Assembly (NCBI GenBank): GCA_902801295.1
Contig: CADCHN010000015.1
Location: 1 to 38,821 of the forward strand
Source: Oscillospiraceae bacterium
Lineage (GTDB): Bacteria > Bacillota > Clostridia > Oscillospirales > Oscillospiraceae
Length of the DNA stretch: 38,821 nucleotides
Direction: 5' to 3'
The notes under the pieces are model-generated. The model was not told the origin of the DNA. It ran no database searches and saw nothing but the letters and a program-made list of their open reading frames with translations. Below, in pieces: positions 15,437 to 22,261 of this stretch (positions are counted from its first letter, which is position 1; every line of letters begins with the position of its first letter). The position numbers were made by a program, and so were the translations under genes.

Positions 15437-15463
15437 CGTTTTCCAATGAAGAAGGAGGAAATC

Positions 15464-16591
15464 ATGAAAAAGACACTTGCACTGATCCTTGCTCTGCTGA
15501 TGGTGCTCGCGCTCGCCGCCTGCGGCGAGAAGGCGCCCGAGGCGAACAACACTCCCGCGGCTGAGACCAACATCCCGCAGGAGCTGATCGACGCGGCCAA
15601 GGCCGAGGGCGAGCTTGTTGTCTACGGCTCCTGCGAAGAGGATTACCTCAACGCCGCCTGCGACAAGTTTGAGGAGCTCTACGGCATCAAGGTCAACCGT
15701 CAGCGCCTGTCCACCGGCGAAGTCCCCGCCAAGATCGAGGAGGAGAACGGCAATCCCTCCGCTGACGTCTGGTTCGGCGGCACCAACAACCCCTATGATA
15801 CGCTGGGTGCCAAGGGCTTCCTGGATGTCTATGAGGCTGTCAACGACGCCCACCTGACCAAGAGCATCTACAAGGATCCCAACGGCTACTGGCACGGCAT
15901 CTACACCGGCATCCTGGGCTTCATGGTCAACACCGACGAGCTGGCCCGCCTGGGTCTGGAAGCGCCCCAGAGCTGGGACGATCTGCTCAAGCCCGAGTAT
16001 AAGGGCCTGATCTGGCTGTCCAACTACAAGACCGCCGGCACCCCGAAACTGGTCGCCAACCTCATGATCCAGCTCAAGGGCCATGACGAAGGCATCCAGT
16101 ACCTCGTAGACCTGGACAAGAACGTCGAAGTTTACACCAAGTCCGGCTCCGGCCCGAGCAAGAACGTCGGCCCCGGTGAGTGCGTCATCGGCATCGGCTT
16201 CCTGCATGACGGCATCACCCAGATCCTGGACAACGGCTATGAGAACGTCCAGCTGATCGTTCCCTCCGACGGCACCGCCTGCGAGATCGGCCCCGTGGCC
16301 ATCTTCAAGGGCGCCGCTCACCCCAACGCCGCGAAGCTCTTTGTTGAGTTCGCGCTGAGCCCCGACTGCGTGGAGCTGGCCGCTCAGAACGGCTCCTACC
16401 AGTTCCTCGTCATCGACAACGCGCAGCAGCCCGAGGCTGCCAAGCAGTTCGGTCTCGATCCCAGCCTGGTTTGGGACGGCTACGACTTTGCCAAGGCCGC
16501 CGCTGACACCGAGCAGAACGTGAACGACGTCATGGACGCCATCGCCGCCGCCGGTGCCGACACCGGTGCCGACCGCTTCAAGACCGAGTAA
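15464..16591 (+). CDS. ABC transporter substrate-binding lipoprotein, Fbp-like
   Basis: A 375-residue extracellular solute-binding protein. The N-terminal signal ends in the lipobox LALAAC with Cys at residue 20, so it is predicted to be lipid-anchored outside the membrane. The fold type is that of ferric-iron/polyamine/2-aminoethylphosphonate binding proteins: ELVVYGSCEEDYLNAACDKFEELYGIKV at the start of the mature protein (segments VVYGS and FEELYGIKV), ADVWFGGTNNPYDTLGAKG, and EIGPVAIFKGAAHPNAAKLFVEFALS near the end. The adjacent Tyr pair that binds iron in FbpA proteins is not visible where expected (the segment reads GIGFLHDGITQ), so ferric iron is not a safe call. It heads an operon with a fused permease and an ATPase. 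Confidence 0.88.
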   Translation: MKKTLALILALLMVLALAACGEKAPEANNTPAAETNIPQELIDAAKAEGELVVYGSCEEDYLNAACDKFEELYGIKVNRQRLSTGEVPAKIEEENGNPSADVWFGGTNNPYDTLGAKGFLDVYEAVNDAHLTKSIYKDPNGYWHGIYTGILGFMVNTDELARLGLEAPQSWDDLLKPEYKGLIWLSNYKTAGTPKLVANLMIQLKGHDEGIQYLVDLDKNVEVYTKSGSGPSKNVGPGECVIGIGFLHDGITQILDNGYENVQLIVPSDGTACEIGPVAIFKGAAHPNAAKLFVEFALSPDCVELAAQNGSYQFLVIDNAQQPEAAKQFGLDPSLVWDGYDFAKAAADTEQNVNDVMDAIAAAGADTGADRFKTE

Positions 16592-16609
16592 TTCCCCCAG
16601 TTTTTCCGC

Positions 16610-16643
16610 AAGGATGGCGGGTTTCCCGCCATCCTTGTTTTTT
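16610..16643 (+). terminator. Hairpin between the binding-protein and permease genes
   Basis: A perfect 12-bp stem (AAGGATGGCGGG / CCCGCCATCCTT) with a TTT loop followed by GTTTTTT. It lies inside the operon and would let most transcripts end after the binding-protein gene, giving more binding protein than permease. Confidence 0.8.
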
Positions 16644-16672
16644 CAAAATTCCTGTAGAAAGGAGCAGTTGTT

Positions 16673-18382
16673 ATGGCAAGAGGCCAGGGCGCGGCGCTGG
16701 ATCGAAAAAAACTGATGGCCGACCCCATCATGGTCACCACCATCGTCGTGCTGATTACCTTTTTGACCCTGTTCATTCTCTACCCCCTGGCGATTTTGCT
16801 GGTGGACAGCTTTGTGGGAGACGGCAGCTTCGGCTTCAGCATCTTCAAGCGGATCTTCGCCATGCCCTCCTTTACGCGCGCCATCACAAACACCCTGAAG
16901 GTCGGCTTCCTGGTCGGCATTCTCTCGGCGCTGATCGGCCTGCTGTTTGCCTATGTGGAGGTCTATGTACGCCTCAACCGCTTCGCCGGCGGCCTGTTCA
17001 AGGTCGTTTCGATGCTGCCGGTCGTCTCCCCTCCCTTTGTACTCTCCCTGTCGATGATTATGCTCTTCGGCAAGGCAGGTCTGATTACGCGCTTTTTGCT
17101 GGGCATCTACGACAACAGCGTCTACGGCTTCTGGGGCATCGTCATTGTCCAGACGCTGACCTTCTTCCCGGTCTGCTACATGATGCTCAAGGGTCTGCTG
17201 AAAAACATCGACCCCTCGCTGGAGGAGGCGGCCCGCGACATGGGCGCCAGCCGCTGGAAGGTGTTTACCAGCGTGACGTTGCCGCTGATGCTGCCGGGCC
17301 TCGGCAATGCCTTTCTCGTGACCTTCATCGAGTCGATCGCGGACTTTGCCAACCCCATGATTATCGGCGGCTCCTATGATACGCTCGCCACCACGATCTA
17401 TCTGCAGATCACCGGCGCCTATGACAAGGCCGGCGCCGCCGCGATGGCCGTGGTGCTGCTGTGCATCACGCTCGTGATGTTCGCCGTGCAGAAATACTAC
17501 CTTGAGGCCAAGACCGCCGCGACCCTCACCGGCAAGGCCTCCCGCGCCCGCATGCTGATCGAGGACCGCAGCGTGAAGATCCCGCTGACGATTCTCTGCT
17601 CGCTCGGCGCGCTGTTCGTCATCCTGATGTACATCTGCGTGCCCATCGGCGCGTGCTTCCCCACCTGGGGCTATAAGTTCTTCCCGCTGACGGGCAAGTG
17701 GTTCAAGCAGGTCTTTGTGCGCTACCACGGCCTCAAGGCCTTTAAGGACTCCTTTGTGCTCTCGCTGATCGCCTCTCCCATCACGGCGCTGCTGAGCATG
17801 ATCATCTCCTACCTCGTCGTCAAGCGCAAGTTCAAGGCCAAGGGCTTCATCGAGGCTGTTTCGATGCTCGCGATGGCCGTGCCCGGCACCGTGCTGGGCG
17901 TCGGCTATATCCGCGGCTTTTCCGGCGGTCTGTTCCACACCGGCGTTCTGCAGGGCATCTACGGCACGGGTCTGATCCTGATTATCGTGTTCGTGGTGCG
18001 CTCGCTGCCCACCGGCACGCGCAGCGGCATCTCCGCCCTGCGGCAGATCGACAAGTCCATCGAGGAATCGGCCTACGACATGGGCGCCGACAGCTTGAAG
18101 GTCTTCATGACCGTGACGCTGCCGCTCATCAAGGACTCCTTCCTCTCCGGCCTCGTGACCGCCTTTGTGCGCAGCATCACCGCCATTTCCGCCATCATCC
18201 TGCTCGTCACGCCGAGCTTCCTGCTCATCACCGTGCAGATCAACGAGTTTGCGGAAAAGGGCGCCTTCAGCCTTGCCTGCGCCTTCGCCACCATTCTGAT
18301 CGTCATCACCTACGGCGCGGTGCTGCTGATGAATCTCTTTATCAAGCATTTCGGCACCAGCAGAAGCAACAAGGAGGATTAA
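16673..18382 (+). CDS. ABC transporter permease, two fused domains, Fbp-type
   Basis: A 569-residue inner-membrane permease with two complete BPD_transp_1 domains in one chain, as in FbpB/ThiP-type importers, so one polypeptide forms the whole channel. The two EAA loops that dock on the ATPase are clear: EEAARDMGASRWKVFTSVTLP near residue 185 and EESAYDMGADSLKVFMTVTLP near residue 465 (each quoted here in part of the loop). About twelve hydrophobic segments are seen. AAGGAG precedes the ATG. The gene follows the internal terminator and ends 3 bp before the ATPase start. Confidence 0.92.
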   Translation: MARGQGAALDRKKLMADPIMVTTIVVLITFLTLFILYPLAILLVDSFVGDGSFGFSIFKRIFAMPSFTRAITNTLKVGFLVGILSALIGLLFAYVEVYVRLNRFAGGLFKVVSMLPVVSPPFVLSLSMIMLFGKAGLITRFLLGIYDNSVYGFWGIVIVQTLTFFPVCYMMLKGLLKNIDPSLEEAARDMGASRWKVFTSVTLPLMLPGLGNAFLVTFIESIADFANPMIIGGSYDTLATTIYLQITGAYDKAGAAAMAVVLLCITLVMFAVQKYYLEAKTAATLTGKASRARMLIEDRSVKIPLTILCSLGALFVILMYICVPIGACFPTWGYKFFPLTGKWFKQVFVRYHGLKAFKDSFVLSLIASPITALLSMIISYLVVKRKFKAKGFIEAVSMLAMAVPGTVLGVGYIRGFSGGLFHTGVLQGIYGTGLILIIVFVVRSLPTGTRSGISALRQIDKSIEESAYDMGADSLKVFMTVTLPLIKDSFLSGLVTAFVRSITAISAIILLVTPSFLLITVQINEFAEKGAFSLACAFATILIVITYGAVLLMNLFIKHFGTSRSNKED

Positions 18383-18385
18383 GCC

Positions 18386-19462
18386 ATGGAGAAAGTGAAA
18401 AAAGGCGTCCGTCTGGACCATATTTCCAAAATCTATCAGGACCCGAAAACCGGCAAAGATTTCTATGCCGTCAAGAATACCTCGCTGACGATTGAGCCGG
18501 GCTCCTTTGTGACGCTGCTGGGACCCTCCGGCTGCGGCAAGACCACCACGCTGCGCATGATCGCCGGCTTTGAGAGCCCGGATGAGGGCGAAATCTACCT
18601 CGGCGACGAGCCCATCAACGAGCTGACGCCCAACAAGCGCGACACGGCGATGGTCTTTCAGAGCTACGCGCTGCTGCCGCACTACAACGTGTTCGACAAC
18701 GTCGCCTACGGTCTGAAGCTGCGCAAGGTGCCGAAGGACGAGATCCGCGAGCGCGTGACGAAGATCCTCGAGCTCGTCGAGCTCGGCGGCATGGAGGGCC
18801 GCATGACCAACCAGCTCTCCGGCGGCCAGCAGCAGCGCGTCGCGCTGGCGCGCGCCCTGGTGATCGAGCCCTCGGTGCTGCTCTTCGACGAGCCGCTGAG
18901 CAACCTCGACGCCAAGCTCCGCGTCACGATGCGCACCGAGATCCGCCGCATCCAGCAGGAGGTCGGCATCACCGCCATCTACGTCACCCACGACCAGTCC
19001 GAGGCTATGGCGCTGTCGGACCAGATCATCATCATGAACAAGGGCGTCGTGGCGCAGATGGGCACCCCGCAGGAAATCTACTATCACCCGGTGGACAAGT
19101 TTGTGGCCGACTTTATCGGCGAGGCAAACTTCCTGCGCGGCACGATGACCGGCTCTGAGGCCGGCTACATCACGCTCAACGTCGAGGGCAATCCCCTCCG
19201 TGTGCCTGCGCGCGACGGCGTGGAGATCGGCAAGGAATACACGGTCGTGCTGCGCCCCGAGGCGGCGACGCTCGCCGACGAGGGCGGTCTGCCCTGCCGG
19301 GTCGTGCTCAGCTGCTTCATGGGCTCCTACCAGAACTACCACGTCATGGTGGGCGATACCCTCGTCAAGCTTGAGGAGCACAACCCCAAGAATAAGCGCA
19401 TCTACCGGGTCGGCGAGACCTGCTCCCTGGTCTTCGATCCCGATTCTGTCCATGTACTGTAA
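18386..19462 (+). CDS. ABC transporter ATP-binding protein (Fbp/Pot type)
   Basis: A 358-residue ATPase powering the importer. Motifs in order: Walker A GPSGCGKTT (about residues 47-55), the Q-loop in MVFQSYALLPH, the signature LSGGQQQRVALARAL, Walker B VLLFDEPLSNLD, and the H-loop in YVTHDQSEAMALSD. The last ~110 residues form a TOBE-type regulatory domain (VLRPEAATL and after), typical of iron, polyamine and phosphonate importers and absent from thiamine ThiQ. AAGGAGG lies just before the ATG at 18386, which is 3 bp past the permease stop. The operon ends with a strong terminator. Confidence 0.95.
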   Translation: MEKVKKGVRLDHISKIYQDPKTGKDFYAVKNTSLTIEPGSFVTLLGPSGCGKTTTLRMIAGFESPDEGEIYLGDEPINELTPNKRDTAMVFQSYALLPHYNVFDNVAYGLKLRKVPKDEIRERVTKILELVELGGMEGRMTNQLSGGQQQRVALARALVIEPSVLLFDEPLSNLDAKLRVTMRTEIRRIQQEVGITAIYVTHDQSEAMALSDQIIIMNKGVVAQMGTPQEIYYHPVDKFVADFIGEANFLRGTMTGSEAGYITLNVEGNPLRVPARDGVEIGKEYTVVLRPEAATLADEGGLPCRVVLSCFMGSYQNYHVMVGDTLVKLEEHNPKNKRIYRVGETCSLVFDPDSVHVL

Positions 19463-19474
19463 AGAAAAACAAAA

Positions 19475-19510
19475 AAAATTGCCCCGATCCATTAGGATCG
19501 GGGCAATTTT
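19475..19510. terminator. Bidirectional terminator between the ABC operon and hsp20
   Basis: AAAATTGCCCCGATCC pairs with GGATCGGGGCAATTTT around an ATTA loop, giving a 16-bp stem with A- and T-runs suited to termination in both directions. Confidence 0.92.
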
Positions 19511-19515
19511 TATAC

Positions 19516-19959
19516 TTATTGGATCTGTATCGTCTTTTTCTCGGGCAGGCTCATCGGCTTCTCCTTCGGGAAGTCCAGCGTCAGCACGCCGTCCTCGAAT
19601 TTGGCCTTGACGTCCTCTTCGCTGACGTTCTCGCCGATGTAGAAGCTTCGGGTCATCGAACCCGTGTAGCGCTCCTGATGGACGATCTTGCCCTTCTTGT
19701 CCTTGCCATCGGCCTCAACGCCCTTCGTGGCGCTGATCGTCAGGTAGCCGTTCTGCAGCTGCAGCTCGATCTGGTCCTTCTTGAAGCCCGGCAGGTCCAC
19801 CGAGAGCTCATAACCCTCGTCGTGCTCCTTCAGGTCGGTCTTCATCACGCGGGCTGCGTTCTTGCCGTACAGCTTATGGTCCACGTCGGATTCCAGGCTC
19901 CGGAACGGAAAGCCCATCCAATCATCAAACAAACTCTCTCCAAAAATACTCGGCAACAT
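19516..19959 (-). CDS. Hsp20/alpha-crystallin small heat-shock protein
   Basis: A 147-residue ATP-independent chaperone that holds unfolding proteins. The alpha-crystallin domain spans about residues 38-140: it opens with VMKTDLKEHDEGYELSVDLPG, contains NGYLTISATKG, and has the conserved strand DGVLTLDFPK, followed by a short tail ending KTIQIQ with the IxI motif used in oligomer assembly. AAGGAGG lies 8 bp before the ATG. It is a single-gene unit under a consensus promoter overlapped by a CIRCE operator, so it is expected to be repressed by HrcA and induced by heat. Confidence 0.95.
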   Translation of the reverse strand: MLPSIFGESLFDDWMGFPFRSLESDVDHKLYGKNAARVMKTDLKEHDEGYELSVDLPGFKKDQIELQLQNGYLTISATKGVEADGKDKKGKIVHQERYTGSMTRSFYIGENVSEEDVKAKFEDGVLTLDFPKEKPMSLPEKKTIQIQ

Positions 19960-20053
19960 AAGTCATACCTCCTTAGCAAACACGTCTTTTGTTACCTGAG
20001 CATCGGGATCGGAGGTCTATCTGTTTTGATCTCTGTTCCTCTGTTCGATTATC

Positions 20054-20081
20054 ATTATATCACTCGTTTTAGCACTGTCAA
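20054..20081 (-). promoter_or_regulatory. Promoter of hsp20
   Basis: On the minus strand TTGACA (20076-20081), 16-bp spacer, TATAAT (20054-20059): both elements are perfect consensus. The -35 and spacer lie inside or next to the CIRCE operator. Confidence 0.88.
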
Positions 20082-20095
20082 GTCGAGAGTGCTAA
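20069..20095. promoter_or_regulatory. CIRCE operator (HrcA binding site)
   Basis: TTAGCACTG (20069-20077), nine bases, GAGTGCTAA (20087-20095). This matches the CIRCE consensus TTAGCACTC-N9-GAGTGCTAA with one mismatch and overlaps the hsp20 -35 element, a good position for repression by HrcA. Confidence 0.92.
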
Positions 20096-20143
20096 AATCT
20101 GTGAACCCGGCGTGAACAAACATGGCATATTTTGTAAAGACTC

Positions 20144-20779
20144 TCAGAGCTCCGCCGCGATGTCGATATTCTCGCCGCGCAGGCCGATATGGGCGCCGTT
20201 TTTCGCCTGCTTGCTCTCGGGATGCGCCAGCAGCCACTTGTTGCGGGCCCAGAGCCAGCGATCCTCCTCGTTCTTCGGCTCGATCGCGGGCTTGTCGGTG
20301 TTCGTGCCCTGCGGCAGCACCACCGCCACGCGGAAGCCGCAGTTCGGGCAGGTGTGGCAGGGCGCGAAGTGCAGCGTCGTGGCGTAGACCTCCAGCACCA
20401 CGCCCTTCGGCACGCGGAAGGCCTTGACCTTCGCCGTGTCGAGCACGCCGTCGACGATCTCGTCCTGTTTGGCCAGCAGGAGAATAAAGTCCTTCCAGCC
20501 GATGTTCACCTCGCTGTCGCGGTGGTATTCGAGACAGTTGAGCTTGGTGTTTCGGCCCCAGCACATGCCGAGCTGAACCGGCATGCCGCCGTAGGCGCGC
20601 TCGCGCAGCTCGTCAAAAATGGCGCAGGCCTCCAGGCTCTCGATGCCCGGGCGGTAGGCCGTGCCGGACTCCGGCAGCTCGATGCGCTCCATGGCCGTCA
20701 GCAGTTCGGCGGTGTCGTAACCCTCGAGCACTTTGCCGTAGGGCTTGAATTCCGGGTCGTTGACCGAATAGATCTTCAT
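20144..20779 (-). CDS. DUF4867-family protein
   Basis: A 211-residue soluble protein resembling DUF4867, a family of unknown function, possibly with a cupin-like fold. Visible family-like features are DPEFKPYGKVLEGYD at the N-terminus, YGGMPVQLG, LNCLEYHRDSEVNIG, the VYATTLHFAPCHTCPNCGF segment with a CxxCxxC cluster (about residues 142-149), VVLPQGTN, and the closing NKWLLAHPES. The Cys cluster may bind a metal. Its gene follows the CoA-transferase by 15 bp, so both are probably in one transcript. GGAAAGGA precedes the ATG. Assignment is by memory of the family pattern; the reaction is unknown. Confidence 0.75.
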   Translation of the reverse strand: MKIYSVNDPEFKPYGKVLEGYDTAELLTAMERIELPESGTAYRPGIESLEACAIFDELRERAYGGMPVQLGMCWGRNTKLNCLEYHRDSEVNIGWKDFILLLAKQDEIVDGVLDTAKVKAFRVPKGVVLEVYATTLHFAPCHTCPNCGFRVAVVLPQGTNTDKPAIEPKNEEDRWLWARNKWLLAHPESKQAKNGAHIGLRGENIDIAAEL

Positions 20780-20794
20780 GTGTTTTTCCTTTCC

Positions 20795-22099
20795 TCAGAT
20801 CATCATGCCGCGCTTTTTCGCGTCGAAAGTCAGCTCGTCGCGGAAGTCGGGGTGCGCGATGGCGATGAGCTGCCTGGCACGGCTGGCGAGGGACTCGCCG
20901 CGCAGGTGCGCCACGCCGTACTCGGTGACGACGTAGTCCACGTCGTTCTTGGCAGTGGTGACGATGGCGCCGGGGGTGAGAATGGGCTTGATCTTGCTGA
21001 TCGTGCCGCCCTTGGCCGTGGAGGGGAAGGCGATGAAGCTCTTGCCGCCTCTGGACTGGCAGGCGCCGCGGACATAGTCCACCTGGCCGCCGGAGCCGGA
21101 GACGTGCCTGGTGCCGATGCTCTCGGCGCAGACCTGACCCCAGAGATCCACCTCGAGGGCGGCGTTGATGGAGATCACGTTATCGTTTTTGCAAATGACG
21201 GCGGGGTCGTTGACATAGTCGACGGGCATGATCGCGATGCCGGGGTTATCGTCGATGTAGTCATAAATGCGCTGGGAACCGTAGGCGAAGGTGGTGACGC
21301 TCTGGTAGCGGTGGATCTGCTTCTTGGAGTTGTTCACCGCGCCGCACTCGATGAGCTCCACCATGGAGTCGGTAAACATCTCCGTGTGGATGCCGAGGTC
21401 GTGCTTGGTCTTGAGCGCAGCGCCCACCGCGTCGGGGATCGCGCCGATGCCGAGCTGGATACAGGCGCCATCAGGGATAAGCTCGGCAATATAGCCGCCG
21501 ATGGTGGTGCTCAGCTCGTCGGGCGTCGCCTGCGGCAGCACGGGCAGCGCATGGTCATTTTCGATGACGGCGTCCACGCGGCTGATATGGATTTGCGTAC
21601 CGCAGACGGCGCGCGGCAGCTCGCGGTTGACTTCAAGGAAGATGTGTTTGGTCTTGTCAAGCATCGCCTCGGAATAGGAGCTGGTGCAAGAGAGAGAGAA
21701 GTAGCCGTGCTTATCCATCGGAGAGGCGGCGATGACCACCGCGTCATAGTCCCAGGCGCGGCGGATGTGGCCGGGCATATCGCGATAATAAGCCGGGATG
21801 ATGTCGGCAAAGCCGGCGTTAATGGCCTTGCGGGCAAAGCCGCCGGAGAACCAGGACATGCCGTTGAGTTTGCCGGAGAGCGCCTCGTCCTGATAGAAGG
21901 CGAAGGGGTATACGTCCAGCAGGGTCTGCACCCAGACGCCGCTGACTTCGTTCTGTGCAGCGCGCGCCGCCAGCGCCTCGGCAAAGCCGGGGGCCTGGGC
22001 CAGCGCGGCGTCCATGCCGATGTTCCAGCCATTTTCGACACGCGCGGCGAGCGAGGCCGCGTCGGTGAGCTTCTGTTGATATACTGCGCTAAAATCCAT
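20795..22099 (-). CDS. Acetyl-CoA hydrolase/transferase-family CoA-transferase
   Basis: A 434-residue CoA-transferase of the 4-hydroxybutyrate/butyryl-CoA:acetate type, moving CoA between acetyl-CoA and another acyl group in fermentation. The presumed catalytic Glu is in GIHTEMF at about residue 240, close to Glu238 of clostridial 4-hydroxybutyrate CoA-transferase. LGIGAIPDAVG precedes it, and the GGQVDYVRGA and AHLRGESLASRARQLI segments near the C-terminus are family hallmarks. The ATG at 22099 is chosen because AAGGAG lies 9 bp upstream; a start eight codons earlier (22123) has no ribosome binding site and would include that Shine-Dalgarno in coding sequence. Which acid it uses cannot be decided from sequence. 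Confidence 0.9.
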   Translation of the reverse strand: MDFSAVYQQKLTDAASLAARVENGWNIGMDAALAQAPGFAEALAARAAQNEVSGVWVQTLLDVYPFAFYQDEALSGKLNGMSWFSGGFARKAINAGFADIIPAYYRDMPGHIRRAWDYDAVVIAASPMDKHGYFSLSCTSSYSEAMLDKTKHIFLEVNRELPRAVCGTQIHISRVDAVIENDHALPVLPQATPDELSTTIGGYIAELIPDGACIQLGIGAIPDAVGAALKTKHDLGIHTEMFTDSMVELIECGAVNNSKKQIHRYQSVTTFAYGSQRIYDYIDDNPGIAIMPVDYVNDPAVICKNDNVISINAALEVDLWGQVCAESIGTRHVSGSGGQVDYVRGACQSRGGKSFIAFPSTAKGGTISKIKPILTPGAIVTTAKNDVDYVVTEYGVAHLRGESLASRARQLIAIAHPDFRDELTFDAKKRGMMI

Positions 22100-22148
22100 C
22101 TGTTCGATCTCCTTATCGTTCATTCTGACTTTGTGATAATGCTGTAAT

Positions 22149-22163
22149 AAGACATTATGTCTT
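22149..22163. promoter_or_regulatory. 15-bp palindrome upstream of the CoA-transferase
   Basis: AAGACAT-T-ATGTCTT is a perfect inverted repeat about 50 bp before the CoA-transferase start. It could be an operator; the regulator is not evident, and it does not resemble a Rex site. I could not assign a clear promoter nearby. Confidence 0.4.
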
Positions 22164-22220
22164 TCTGAGCGAAGCGAAGAATTCCTCTTTCAAGTTTCAA
22201 AAAGCATAAAGGCTTGGGAC

Positions 22221-22246
22221 GGCCGCCCGGAAGCATCCGGGCGGCC
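22221..22246 (-). terminator. Hairpin after nifJ
   Basis: An 11-bp GC stem (GGCCGCCCGGA / TCCGGGCGGCC) lies 15 bp past the nifJ stop codon. There is no clean T-run after it on the minus strand, so termination may be partial. Confidence 0.55.
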
Positions 22247-22261
22247 CGATTCATGCGTTGT

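Noticed and set aside
15309..15463. TPP or SAM riboswitch in the ABC importer leader
   Set aside because: A short AACCTGA-like stretch recalls both, but the CUGAGA box of TPP and the paired GGCAACC/GGUGCUA parts of SAM-I are absent.
16643..19492. Very long minus-strand frame opposite the ABC permease and ATPase
   Set aside because: Runs antisense through two well-identified genes and a terminator; His/Asp/Gln-rich shadow.
22130..22163. Rex redox-sensor site before the CoA-transferase
   Set aside because: TTGTGA is present at 22131-22136, but the required opposite half TCACAA is not found at the right distance.
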